DNA from: Planococcus antarcticus DSM 14505
GTDB taxonomy: Bacteria; Bacillota; Bacilli; Bacillales_A; Planococcaceae
Length of the DNA stretch: 64,000 nucleotides
Direction: 5' to 3'
Assembly: GCF_001687565.2 (NCBI RefSeq)
Contig: NZ_CP016534.2
Span: 1,492,501-1,556,500, forward strand
Below, one piece after another: positions 56,269 to 64,000 of the stretch. The translations under genes were made by a program, and so were the position numbers. The notes below the pieces were generated by a model that ran no database searches, was not told the DNA's origin, and saw only the letters and a program-made list of their open reading frames with translations. Positions within the stretch are counted from its first letter, which is position 1. Each line of letters begins with the position of its first letter.

Positions 56269-57838
56269 ATTCGCTCAGCTGGGCATCGAAATAATTGATG
56301 ATGCCGGTGTAGAGGCCGAGCGCTGCTTGTTCACGAAATTGATTGCTGGTCAGGACGCGTTCTTCGTTAAAGTTACTCAAGAAGCCAAGCTCGACAAGAA
56401 CCGCTGGCTGCTTGTTTTCACGGAGCACCAGATAATTACCATGTTGGACGCCGCGGTCATGCAAAGTCAATTTATCACCAAGCCCTGTGTTGAGGGATTC
56501 GGCAAGCTTTTTTTGGTAATCGTGCTGGTAATACGAAGTGAAACCTGACACGTTGCTGTCTTCTGTGGCATCATAATGGATGCTGATAAAGGCATCAGCT
56601 CCAGCTTGATGGCTTCCAGCAACGCGTTTACGAAGGTCGACATAAGTGTCGGACTGCCGAGTCATAACAACTTTAGCGCCTGCTGCGTTCAAATGATGAG
56701 ACAGAATTTCTGCCGTCTTTAAAGTCAATTCTTTTTCTTCTGTTTTGCGGACGCCGACTGTGCCGCCGTCATTGCCGCCATGCCCGGGATCGAGAACAAT
56801 AGTAACACCGTTTAATGTTCCTTTTTTACGAGCGGGCAAGTCGGTCTGCTCTTTTTCAACATTCGCTTCTTCTGATGACACGACCCATTCGGCCACAAAA
56901 GCTGTTTGGCCATCCGGTAAGGAAACCTGATACCATTCGCCTTGTTTGCCGGTCACTGCTAGTTTTTCTCCGGCATCTGCGCGGCTAGCAACTTCAGAAG
57001 CGGTCGATGCCGCGGTACGAAGATTTGTTCCATCAGTCAGGATGGTGACGGACTCTTTTGTATCATTTTCGACAGTTTCTGCCGTTTGATCGGATAATTG
57101 GCCGTGGAATGCATACGCCCAGCCTTTTTTGTCTTCAGCTAATTCGATTTCCACCCAATTGCCTTGCGTGGAAACGACGGGGAAGACTTGGCCTTTGTTG
57201 ACCATCAGCTGGATTTCGGAGCTGAGGTCAGGTTTCGAACGAACATTCAATGCGCTAACAGCAATTTCAAAAGAGGAGACTTTGGAAATTGCGTCTTTCT
57301 TCTGAACGGGTTCCGTTTCATCGGTCGGTTGTTCGGTTTCAGAAGCACCTTCTGCCAGGCTTATGTATTGCTTCGAGACAAATCCGCGCGTATTGCGGAA
57401 GTCGATTTCAATCCAGCCATCGGTTGTACTGATCACTTTCGCCTTTTCTCCGGCATTCATTTTCGTGAGCACGGCTGCTGATAAATCAGCCTGTGCACGA
57501 ACATTCAAGCCGTTCACTGAAGAAACAGCAGTTTGTCCAGATGCTGTTTGCTCTTCGCCAGAAGGAGTCGTGAGCCATGAAGCAATCCAGCCTTCCTGTC
57601 CATCGAAGCGGACTTCCAGCCAGTCACCTTGTTTTGATATGACAGAAGCGGTTTGTCCTTGCTCTAAATCACCAGTTACGCTGTAAGACAACCCAGGACC
57701 AGAGCGGACATTAACCATTGAGCCGGAAATTTCAACGGTGCCATTGTCAGCTGAAACATGATCTTTATCCAGCAGCGGAAAGCTGCCAGCTATAAATAAA
57801 ACGAATAAAATAAATGCGGTTAGCCCTTTGCGTTTCAT
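56267..57838 (-). CDS. N-acetylmuramoyl-L-alanine amidase with four SH3b domains
   Basis: A 523-residue secreted wall hydrolase. A signal peptide lies at residues 1-23 (KRKGLTAFILFVLFIAGSFP). Four bacterial SH3 domains follow (about 30-90, 100-160, 190-245, 265-320), each starting with a VNVRSGPG, LNVRAQAD, LNVRSKPD or TNLRTAAS motif. The Amidase_3 catalytic domain has VLDPGHGGNDGG with the zinc His, SIHYDA, and the catalytic Glu in VLVELGFLSN. It resembles B. subtilis YrvJ at the same locus. On the minus strand it converges with dtd. Confidence 0.95.
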   Translation of the reverse strand: MKRKGLTAFILFVLFIAGSFPLLDKDHVSADNGTVEISGSMVNVRSGPGLSYSVTGDLEQGQTASVISKQGDWLEVRFDGQEGWIASWLTTPSGEEQTASGQTAVSSVNGLNVRAQADLSAAVLTKMNAGEKAKVISTTDGWIEIDFRNTRGFVSKQYISLAEGASETEQPTDETEPVQKKDAISKVSSFEIAVSALNVRSKPDLSSEIQLMVNKGQVFPVVSTQGNWVEIELAEDKKGWAYAFHGQLSDQTAETVENDTKESVTILTDGTNLRTAASTASEVASRADAGEKLAVTGKQGEWYQVSLPDGQTAFVAEWVVSSEEANVEKEQTDLPARKKGTLNGVTIVLDPGHGGNDGGTVGVRKTEEKELTLKTAEILSHHLNAAGAKVVMTRQSDTYVDLRKRVAGSHQAGADAFISIHYDATEDSNVSGFTSYYQHDYQKKLAESLNTGLGDKLTLHDRGVQHGNYLVLRENKQPAVLVELGFLSNFNEERVLTSNQFREQAALGLYTGIINYFDAQLSE

Positions 57839-57960
57839 GCCATTCCCCCTAAAACAATTTCTCTACAATAGTATCAAATAAATGTCTCCTTGTGTCAAAA
57901 AGGTTGACAAGCCATTGGGGAGTTATTAAGATTGATTTATTATCCTTATATATTTGCTGA

Positions 57961-58217
57961 CGACGAAGAAAGTAATTGCATGATTCGGCTGAAAAGAGAG
58001 GGAAAGTCTCGGGCTGTAAACTTTCCTACAGACAACTGCGACGAAAAACACTTTTGAGGCTTTTTTCTGAACCGCGCTTGCTGCTTAGTAGGAAAAAACG
58101 GAACCGGCCGTTACCCGGAATGAGAGGATGCATCTTTTTGCATCAACTAGGGTGGAACCGCGGAAGCTAATACAGGCTCTCGTCCCTTGCGTAAAGCAAG
58201 GGGCGGGAGCTTTTTTG
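57961..58217 (+). ncRNA. T-box leader (probably tRNA-His responsive) of hisS-aspS
   Basis: The T-box sequence CTAGGGTGGAACCGCGG lies at 58147-58162. It is followed by the terminator stem GCTCTCGTCCCTTGC..GCAAGGGGCGGGAGC and TTTTTT. CAC at 58049-58051 (in GAAAAACACTTTTG) is a candidate histidine specifier, chosen by eye. The GAAAAGAGAGGGAAAGTC block resembles stem I. The leader would couple synthetase expression to uncharged tRNA. Confidence 0.92.
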
Positions 58218-58242
58218 TATGGAAAAATAAAGGAGTGAAGAA

Positions 58243-59526
58243 ATGATGAACATTCAAGCACCACGCGGCACGTACGATGTGCTGCCCGACCAATCCGCTA
58301 AATGGCAAGAAGTTGAACAAAAAATCAATGACTTGTGTAGACTTTATCAATACAAAGAAATTCGCACGCCGATTTTCGAACACACGGAATTATTCCAGCG
58401 TGGTGTTGGCGACACGACAGATATCGTTCAAAAAGAAATGTACACATTCCAAGATCGTGGCGATCGTTCGCTGACGTTGCGCCCAGAAGGCACAGCTTCT
58501 GTCGTGCGTTCATATGTTGAAAATAAATTATTCGGCATGCCGGACCAGCCAGTAAAGTTGTTTTATACAGGTCCGATGTTCCGCTATGAACGTCCACAAG
58601 CCGGGCGCATGCGCCAGTTTGTACAATTTGGTGTGGAAGCAATCGGTTCTAAAGATCCAGCAATTGACGCAGAAGTGATTTCACTAGCGATGGAAGTGTA
58701 CCGTGCTGTCGGGCTCAAGCAATTGCGTTTAGTCATCAACTCACTTGGTGATACGGAAAGTCGCGTAGCGCACAAAGAAGCATTGATCCAGCATTTTGAA
58801 CCGAGTATCAATGAATTCTGCAGAGATTGCCAGACGCGTCTCGAGAAAAATCCGTTGCGTATTCTAGACTGCAAAGTGGACCGCAACCATCCGTTGATGG
58901 CAACAGCGCCGTCACTTGCTGATTATTTAAACGAAGAATCACAAGCTTATTTTGATGAAGTGCAATCTTATCTTTCTAGCATGGACATCGAATTTGTTGT
59001 CGATCCAAATTTAGTGCGCGGACTTGATTACTATAACCACACAGCTTTCGAGATTATGAGTGACGCTGAAGGTTTTGGTGCCATTACGACTTTGGCAGGG
59101 GGCGGCCGCTATAACGGTCTCGTTGAAGACTTAGGCGGACCCGAATCACCAGGAATTGGTTTTGCGATGAGTATCGAGCGACTGTTATTAGCGCTTGAAA
59201 TGGAAAAAGTCGAAATTGGTCAATCCAACAATTTGGAAGTTTACGTCATAGCGATGGACGAAACGACGAAGAAAAAAGCGTTTGCGGTTGTTCGTGATTT
59301 ACGCTTGAACGGCATTTCGACAGACATGGATTTCGCTGGTCGCAAAGTAAAGGCACAAATGAAATCGGCTGACCGAAAAGGTGCCGGCTTTGTTATCGTC
59401 ATCGGCGAAACGGAACTGGAAAGCGGCAAAGTGGCATTAAAAGAAATGGCGACGGGTGAGCAACAGGAAATGGCATTCGAAGAAATCGCTGGAACGATAT
59501 TGAAAAAGAAATCACTGGGGGAATAA
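58243..59526 (+). CDS. hisS: Histidyl-tRNA synthetase
   Basis: A 427-residue class II synthetase. It begins with [16 protein letters not shown], has motif 2 ([19 protein letters not shown]), the His-specific [14 protein letters not shown] and [18 protein letters not shown], and motif 3 [14 protein letters not shown]-terminal anticodon-binding domain starts near residue 325. Either of two adjacent ATGs could start translation; the first fits the GGAG spacing better. aspS begins 2 nt after the stop. Confidence 0.98.
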   Translation: MMNIQAPRGTYDVLPDQSAKWQEVEQKINDLCRLYQYKEIRTPIFEHTELFQRGVGDTTDIVQKEMYTFQDRGDRSLTLRPEGTASVVRSYVENKLFGMPDQPVKLFYTGPMFRYERPQAGRMRQFVQFGVEAIGSKDPAIDAEVISLAMEVYRAVGLKQLRLVINSLGDTESRVAHKEALIQHFEPSINEFCRDCQTRLEKNPLRILDCKVDRNHPLMATAPSLADYLNEESQAYFDEVQSYLSSMDIEFVVDPNLVRGLDYYNHTAFEIMSDAEGFGAITTLAGGGRYNGLVEDLGGPESPGIGFAMSIERLLLALEMEKVEIGQSNNLEVYVIAMDETTKKKAFAVVRDLRLNGISTDMDFAGRKVKAQMKSADRKGAGFVIVIGETELESGKVALKEMATGEQQEMAFEEIAGTILKKKSLGE

Positions 59527-59528
59527 CT

Positions 59529-61313
59529 ATGTCGAGAACGCATTATTGTGGGGAAGTCAACGAAACTGTTATTGGACAGCGTGTAACATTAAAAGGATGG
59601 GTGCAAAAACGTCGGGACTTAGGCGGTTTGATTTTTGTCGACGTTCGCGACCGTTCAGGAATCGTTCAAGTAGTCTTTAATCCCGAAATTTCGAAAGAAG
59701 CGGCTGCAATCGGCGAATCACTGCGCAATGAATTCGTGATTCATATTGATGGATTGGTTGTAAAACGAGCACCAGACCAAATTAATGCAACGATGAAAAC
59801 CGGTAAAATCGAAGTGCAGGTGGACCACGCAGCCATCATCAATGCTGCGAAAAATCCACCATTCGCCATCGAAGACAATACCGATGTCAGTGAAGATCTG
59901 CGACTGAAATACCGGTACTTGGACCTGCGACGTCCTGCGATGTACGAAACATTCAAAATGCGTTCAGACCTTACCAAATCGATTCGTCGCTTTTTAGATG
60001 AAGAAGGATTTATCGAAGTGGAAACCCCGATTTTGACAAAATCTACACCTGAAGGCGCACGTGATTATTTAGTGCCAAGTCGTGTTCATGATGGAGAGTT
60101 TTACGCTTTGCCACAATCTCCTCAGTTGTTTAAACAAATGTTGATGGTTTCTGGATTTGATAAATATTACCAGATTGCCCGTTGTTTCCGTGATGAAGAT
60201 CTTCGTGCAGACCGTCAGCCGGAATTCACGCAAATCGATATGGAAATGAGCTTCCAGACAATGGAAGATATTATTGAAATGAATGAGCGCCTAATGGTTC
60301 AAATGATGAAAGATGTTAAAAAGATCGACATCGAACCGACTTTTCAACGCATGAGCTATACCGAAGCAATGGATCGCTTTGGTTCGGATAAACCAGATGT
60401 GCGTTTTGGTCTAGAACTGGTCGATGTATCAGAACTGGTCAAAGAGTCAGCGTTCAAAGTCTTCACTGGCGCAATTGAAAACGGCGGTCAAGTGAAACTG
60501 ATTAACGTTAAAGGGCAAGCTGCTAATTATTCGCGCAAAGATATTGACGCATTGGGTGCTTTTGCTGCAGTTTACGGAGCAAAAGGCTTGGCTTGGCTAA
60601 AGGTCGAAGAACAAGGCGTTAAAGGACCGATTGCTAAATTCTTTGAAGGCGAAGCGGCAATTGCGTTGACTGAACGTGCACAAGCGGAAGCTGGCGATTT
60701 ATTGCTGTTCGTGGCTGACAAGAAAACCGTGGTGGCAGATGCACTTGGTGCACTTCGTTTGAAGTTTGGCAAAGAACTCAGCCTAATTGACAACTCGGTC
60801 TATAAATTCCTGTGGATTACGGACTGGCCGCTACTTGAGTACGATGATAAAGAAGGCCGCTATTATGCAGCCCACCATCCTTTCACAATGCCATTTGAAG
60901 AAGACTTGGAAAAACTGACAACAGAGCCGCAGAATGTCCGTGCACAGGCGTATGACCTTGTCTTGAACGGCTACGAGCTAGGAGGGGGATCTTCCCGTAT
61001 TTACCGCCGCGAAATCCAGGAGCAGATGTTTGAAGTGCTAGGCTTTAGTAAAGAAGAAGCTAACGAACAATTCGGATTCTTGATGGAAGCTTTCGAATAC
61101 GGAACTCCTCCACACGGCGGAATTGCTTTCGGTTTAGATCGACTGGTTATGCTGCTTGCAGGGCGCACCAACTTGCGTGACACCATCGCATTCCCAAAAA
61201 CTGCCAGTGCCAGTGATTTGTTAACAGATGCGCCGAGCCCGGTTTCGAATTCACAGCTTGATGAATTGAGTCTGTCGCTGAACATTCAGAATAATAAAAA
61301 ATTATTAACGTAA
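59529..61313 (+). CDS. aspS: Aspartyl-tRNA synthetase
   Basis: A 594-residue bacterial-type AspRS. It has the N-terminal OB anticodon domain ([26 protein letters not shown]), class II motif 2 ([20 protein letters not shown]), the bacterial GAD insertion (about 290-410), and motif 3 [29 protein letters not shown] context precedes the ATG. Whether it charges only tRNA-Asp or also tRNA-Asn cannot be read here. Confidence 0.98.
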   Translation: MSRTHYCGEVNETVIGQRVTLKGWVQKRRDLGGLIFVDVRDRSGIVQVVFNPEISKEAAAIGESLRNEFVIHIDGLVVKRAPDQINATMKTGKIEVQVDHAAIINAAKNPPFAIEDNTDVSEDLRLKYRYLDLRRPAMYETFKMRSDLTKSIRRFLDEEGFIEVETPILTKSTPEGARDYLVPSRVHDGEFYALPQSPQLFKQMLMVSGFDKYYQIARCFRDEDLRADRQPEFTQIDMEMSFQTMEDIIEMNERLMVQMMKDVKKIDIEPTFQRMSYTEAMDRFGSDKPDVRFGLELVDVSELVKESAFKVFTGAIENGGQVKLINVKGQAANYSRKDIDALGAFAAVYGAKGLAWLKVEEQGVKGPIAKFFEGEAAIALTERAQAEAGDLLLFVADKKTVVADALGALRLKFGKELSLIDNSVYKFLWITDWPLLEYDDKEGRYYAAHHPFTMPFEEDLEKLTTEPQNVRAQAYDLVLNGYELGGGSSRIYRREIQEQMFEVLGFSKEEANEQFGFLMEAFEYGTPPHGGIAFGLDRLVMLLAGRTNLRDTIAFPKTASASDLLTDAPSPVSNSQLDELSLSLNIQNNKKLLT

Positions 61314-61318
61314 AAAAC

Positions 61319-61347
61319 TTGTCTAAATAAAAAAGGTGTGCTAATAT
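61319..61347 (+). promoter_or_regulatory. SigA-type promoter of 6S RNA
   Basis: TTGTCT and TAATAT are separated by exactly 17 nt, placing the start near 61356. Confidence 0.78.
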
Positions 61348-61355
61348 ACGTGTAT

Positions 61356-61541
61356 AGAGAATCCTGATGTGTTCGTTTTGAGCAATTCGATTTTGACCCA
61401 ACATTATGTCGTCGGGAGATCAAATTTCACCATGGCTAACATGCCTTAACGGGAAGTTATAAGTGGTGAAGAGGTCACCCACCTGCTTTCAGCGGGTTCA
61501 AACGATGCGCACCAACAAAGACGGCACGATTGGGATTCCTA
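61356..61541 (+). ncRNA. ssrS: 6S RNA
   Basis: The RNA lies between aspS and tcdA, the position of B. subtilis 6S-1 RNA. Its 5' GAATCC (61359-61364) pairs with GGATTC (61533-61538), closing a long irregular hairpin. Internal sequences such as TCCTGATGTGTT, ACATTATGTCGTCGGGAGATCAAAT, here cut for length, and CACCATGG..GTGGTGAA resemble the B. subtilis form. 6S RNA mimics an open promoter and binds SigA-RNA polymerase in stationary phase. About 185 nt. Confidence 0.88.
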
Positions 61542-61559
61542 ACTTAAAAAATCATTTTT

Positions 61560-61593
61560 ATCCCTTCGACAATTTATTGTCGGGGGGATTTTT
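61560..61593 (+). terminator. Terminator after 6S RNA
   Basis: ATCCCTTCGACAA..TTGTCGGGGGGAT with TTTTT. Confidence 0.88.
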
Positions 61594-61643
61594 AATGTGT
61601 ATACTTTCTAGTATGCGTATCAACTTTGAAAGGCAGTGGCTCA

Positions 61644-62408
61644 ATGTTACACCAATTCTCAAGAAATGAATTAGCGGTAGGAAAAGAAGGAATTGATTTA
61701 TTAAAAAATACGACGGTCGCCATTCTGGGCATCGGAGGCGTGGGTTCATTCGCGGCAGAAGCTTGTGCAAGAAGTGGTGTTGGTACTATTATTCTAGTGG
61801 ACAAAGACAATGTCGACATCACCAACATCAACCGCCAGCTGGTTGCCAACTTGTCGACTGTCGGACAATCTAAAGCAGGGGTCATGAAAGACCGCATCGC
61901 CGATATCAATACAGAATGCAAGGTCATACCCCTGCATATGTTCTATACAGAAGAAACTTGTGAAGAATTCTTTAGCTACAACCCGGATTACGTCATCGAT
62001 GCATCTGACACGATGATTTATAAAGTACATTTGATGGAAGAATGCTACAAGCGTGACATTAAAATCATCGCTAGTATGGGAGCGGCCAATAAAACCGATC
62101 CGACTCGTTTTAAAATTGCCGATATTTCCAAGACACATACTGATCCGTTAGCGAAAATCATCCGCAAAAAATTGCGTAAATCTGGAATTTATAAAGGCAT
62201 TCCTGTTGTTTTTTCAGACGAAAGCCCAATCATTGTCCGTGAAGATGTGGTCGAAACCGTCGGCAAGCCTGATGCGACTATCCGCAAAGCGCAAATGCCA
62301 CCGTCTTCAAACGCCTTCACACCTTCGGCGGTAGGCTTGATCACCGCCAGTTGGGTCGTTAATGATATTACCAAATCAATTCCGATCACGCGCGTTCGTA
62401 TGAATTAA
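61644..62408 (+). CDS. tcdA: tRNA threonylcarbamoyladenosine dehydratase
   Basis: TcdA cyclises t6A37 of tRNA to ct6A, an ATP-dependent E1-like reaction. The ATG gives MLHQFSRNELAVGKEGIDLL and 254 residues, nearly identical in layout to B. subtilis YrvM. The nucleotide-binding GIGGVGSFAAEACARSG, VDKDNVDITNINRQL with its Arg, and SMGAANKTDPTRFK are conserved. A TTG 18 nt earlier is less likely. It follows the 6S RNA and converges with rarA. Confidence 0.95.
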   Translation: MLHQFSRNELAVGKEGIDLLKNTTVAILGIGGVGSFAAEACARSGVGTIILVDKDNVDITNINRQLVANLSTVGQSKAGVMKDRIADINTECKVIPLHMFYTEETCEEFFSYNPDYVIDASDTMIYKVHLMEECYKRDIKIIASMGAANKTDPTRFKIADISKTHTDPLAKIIRKKLRKSGIYKGIPVVFSDESPIIVREDVVETVGKPDATIRKAQMPPSSNAFTPSAVGLITASWVVNDITKSIPITRVRMN

Positions 62409-62413
62409 GCAGC

Positions 62414-62443
62414 AGCCGGCTCTTTCCGTAAGCCGGCTTTTTT
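62414..62443 (+). terminator. Terminator after tcdA
   Basis: AGCCGGCT..AGCCGGCT self-complementary stem with TTTTTT. Confidence 0.9.
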
Positions 62444-62471
62444 ATGTAGTCTTTCATGAATGAATTCATGG

Positions 62472-62503
62472 AAAAAGCCATTTCCTTTTTAGGAAATGGC
62501 TTT
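62472..62503 (-). terminator. Terminator downstream of rarA
   Basis: AAAGCCATTTCC..GGAAATGGCTTT, with A-rich sequence on the plus-strand left giving a T run for minus-strand transcripts. It can serve rarA. Confidence 0.82.
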
Positions 62504-62517
62504 GCTTAATTCTTGTT

Positions 62518-63807
62518 TTATTTTTTGTTTTTCCGAAAGCTTTTCAACTTCTCATAAATTCCGGCGAATTTCTTCTCTTCGCCGGCGATGATCGGTTTGT
62601 AGAACTCGGCCGACTTCACTTCTTTCGGTAAATAGTCCTGATCCGCCCATCCGCCAAACGATCCGATTGGCGTGTCATGTGGATAGCGGTAGCCGCCGTG
62701 GCCAAGGTCAGCACTTCCGGCGTAATGCGTATCGCGCAAATGCATCGGAATGTCTCCCACATTGCCTTTATTAATAGCCGCTGTGGCCGCATCAATAGCT
62801 TGATAGGCCGAATTGGATTTTTCGGACAAGCACATTTCAGCGATAGCTTGAGCGAGTGGAATGCGAGCTTCTGGCAGGCCGAGGCGATCAGCTGCTTGGC
62901 AGGCCGACAGAACATGGCCACCGACTGCCGGGTTTGCAAGTCCGATATCTTCGTAGGCCATGACTAGCAGACGGCGAGTGACCGCAGTCAGGTCGCCATT
63001 TTCCAACAGATGCGCCAAATAGTACATAGCGGCGTTGACATCGCTGCCCCGCACTGATTTTTGTAAGGCAGACAGCAGGTTAAAGAAATGAGATCCTTTC
63101 TTGTCGCCGAATACACCGACACGTTTAATCATCTGCTCAACCATTTGATCTTCGACAATGTATTTGCCGTCGAGTTCATCAGAAGCGATGACAATCGATT
63201 CTAGCATGGTCAACGCTTTGCGAGCATCGCCGTTTGTACCTTCTGCGATGCGTTCGACTTGTTTTTCAGAAATCTCAATTTGTTCGCTGCCGAGTCCACG
63301 CTTTGGTTCGGTCAATGCGGTATTCAACAACTGAACGATGTCTTCTTGCGTAAGCCGTTTCAACTGCTTGATTTCACCGCAGCGTGACCGAATCGCCGGA
63401 TTGACATCGTGAAACGGATTTTCCGTCGTCGCGCCAATGAGGACAATCGAACCGCTTTCGACATGCGGCAGCAAAGCATCTTGCTGTAATTTATTGAAGC
63501 GGTGGATTTCGTCAAGAAACAACAAGACTTTTCCTGTCATTCGTGATTCTGCGACGACTTCTTCGACATCTTTCTTGCCAGAAGTGGTCGCGTTCAGCGC
63601 GATGAACGGCAAATTCGACGTACCAGCGATAGCGTGGGCGATGGAAGTCTTGCCGATTCCAGGTTCACCATACAGCAGCATGGAAGGGACGTGGCCGTTG
63701 CTGATCATTTTATATAAAGCTGTATGCGGGCCGATGACGTCTTTCTGTCCGACGACTTCATCGATCGTCCGTGGGCGCATACGGAAAGCTAAAGGTTCGT
63801 TGTGCAT
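62518..63807 (-). CDS. rarA: Replication-associated recombination protein RarA (MgsA)
   Basis: RarA is a clamp-loader-like AAA+ ATPase acting at stalled forks. The start at 63807, with GGAAGGAG upstream, gives MHNEPLAFRMRPRTIDEVVG and 429 residues; a longer frame upstream would read through the promoter. Walker A LLYGEPGIGKTSIA, Walker B LLFLDEIHRFNK, sensor ATTENPFHDVNPAIRSR and the C-terminal tetramerisation domain (VRGSDVNAAMYYLAHLLENG) are clear. A candidate promoter (TGACTT, 16 nt, TATACT) lies at about 63835-63865 on the minus strand. Confidence 0.97.
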   Translation of the reverse strand: MHNEPLAFRMRPRTIDEVVGQKDVIGPHTALYKMISNGHVPSMLLYGEPGIGKTSIAHAIAGTSNLPFIALNATTSGKKDVEEVVAESRMTGKVLLFLDEIHRFNKLQQDALLPHVESGSIVLIGATTENPFHDVNPAIRSRCGEIKQLKRLTQEDIVQLLNTALTEPKRGLGSEQIEISEKQVERIAEGTNGDARKALTMLESIVIASDELDGKYIVEDQMVEQMIKRVGVFGDKKGSHFFNLLSALQKSVRGSDVNAAMYYLAHLLENGDLTAVTRRLLVMAYEDIGLANPAVGGHVLSACQAADRLGLPEARIPLAQAIAEMCLSEKSNSAYQAIDAATAAINKGNVGDIPMHLRDTHYAGSADLGHGGYRYPHDTPIGSFGGWADQDYLPKEVKSAEFYKPIIAGEEKKFAGIYEKLKSFRKNKK

Positions 63808-63965
63808 GCAAAAACTCCTTCCGTACATTCGTTCTATCAGTATAGCGTTAGAAGTTTCAGAAGTCATTGGAAGTCCATTCAAGTCAAATTATGATATACT
63901 GTTTTGAAGAATATTGGTATTTATTTACCGTGGATTAAAGGGCTAATTTTTTAAAAACTGCTCAA

Positions 63966-64000
63966 GAGATGAGGTCTGAAGAAATCTCTCCGGGCGGACG
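63966..64000 (-). repeat. Dispersed repeat family 1, cut by the window end
   Basis: On the minus strand CGTCCGCCCGGAGAGATTTC then TTCAGACCTCATC matches the 3' end of the family 1 copies near 25490 and 38300. Between rarA and this point (63808-63965) only promoter-like sequence is seen. Confidence 0.65.

Noticed and set aside
55806..56548. Overlapping plus-strand open frames of 130-240 codons across the 40-bp array
   Set aside because: All three frames are open only because the repeat lacks stops; 40 bp is not a multiple of 3, there is no ribosome site, and one frame runs into the opposite amidase gene.
63808..63882. Upstream start adding 25 residues to RarA
   Set aside because: The added residues lie over promoter-like sequence and are not in RarA homologues; ATG at 63807 has GGAAGGAG.

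Overview
The window is about 64 kb of a Gram-positive, low-to-moderate GC Bacillota chromosome. Protein sequences and gene order match the B. subtilis hemB-valS-folC-maf-mreB-minD-rplU-obg-pheA-ruvAB-secDF-recJ-relA-hisS-aspS-rarA backbone. The sporulation genes expected at several points (spoIIB near folC, spoIVFA/spoIVFB after minD, spoVB before secDF) are not seen, while a Spo0B homologue remains. Together with a type IV pilus locus and dense intergenic repeats this points to a non-sporulating Planococcaceae member such as Planococcus. The genus is an inference from remembered sequences; no search was run.

Layout. 1-6.3 kb: end of hemB, hemL, an AbrB-family membrane protein, and valS behind a T-box leader. 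6.3-8.5 kb: repeats and two minus-strand ATP-grasp ligase genes inserted between valS and folC. 8.6-11.5 kb: folC and a membrane GAF-GGDEF diguanylate cyclase. 11.7-26.3 kb: a type IV pilus locus (two pseudopilins, a PilX-like protein, a small membrane protein, a VanW-like protein with Asp/Gly-rich repeats, PilB, PilT, PilC, major pilin, PilM, PilN, PilO, PilD). An intact IS1380-family element with a 5-bp target duplication separates pilO from pilD. 26.9-32.2 kb: maf, radC, mreBCD, minCD. 32.3-38.9 kb: a NERD-domain protein, rplU-prp-rpmA behind an L21 leader, spo0B-like, obg, pheB, pheA, niaR. 39-46.9 kb: ruvAB, queA, tgt, yajC, comN (broken by an in-frame stop), secDF, lapA. 47-50.9 kb: recJ, split by a 1034-nt group II intron, then apt. 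50.9-55.8 kb: a beta-helix protein, a DJ-1/PfpI protein, relA, dtd. 55.8-64 kb: a 40-bp tandem repeat, an SH3b amidase, T-box-hisS-aspS, 6S RNA, tcdA, rarA.

How the genes work together. The backbone supplies tetrapyrrole synthesis, aminoacyl-tRNA synthesis, cell shape and division-site placement, ribosome assembly, Holliday-junction processing, queuosine synthesis, Sec export, purine salvage and the stringent response. The pilus locus has every core part of a type IVa machine. PilB carries an MshEN c-di-GMP-binding domain and a diguanylate cyclase gene lies just upstream, suggesting locally controlled pilus extension.

Most notable observations: (1) the group II intron sits exactly inside the catalytic GDYDADG motif of recJ, so RecJ should depend on ribozyme splicing; it keeps only a relic of its encoded protein. 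(2) comN has a Trp-codon-to-TGA change with the rest of the reading frame intact. (3) Three intergenic tandem arrays with different cores share a 20-21 bp spacing, and one is built from the arm of a dispersed palindromic element. (4) The VanW-like protein in the pilus operon ends in five DxNGDGxxDG repeats.
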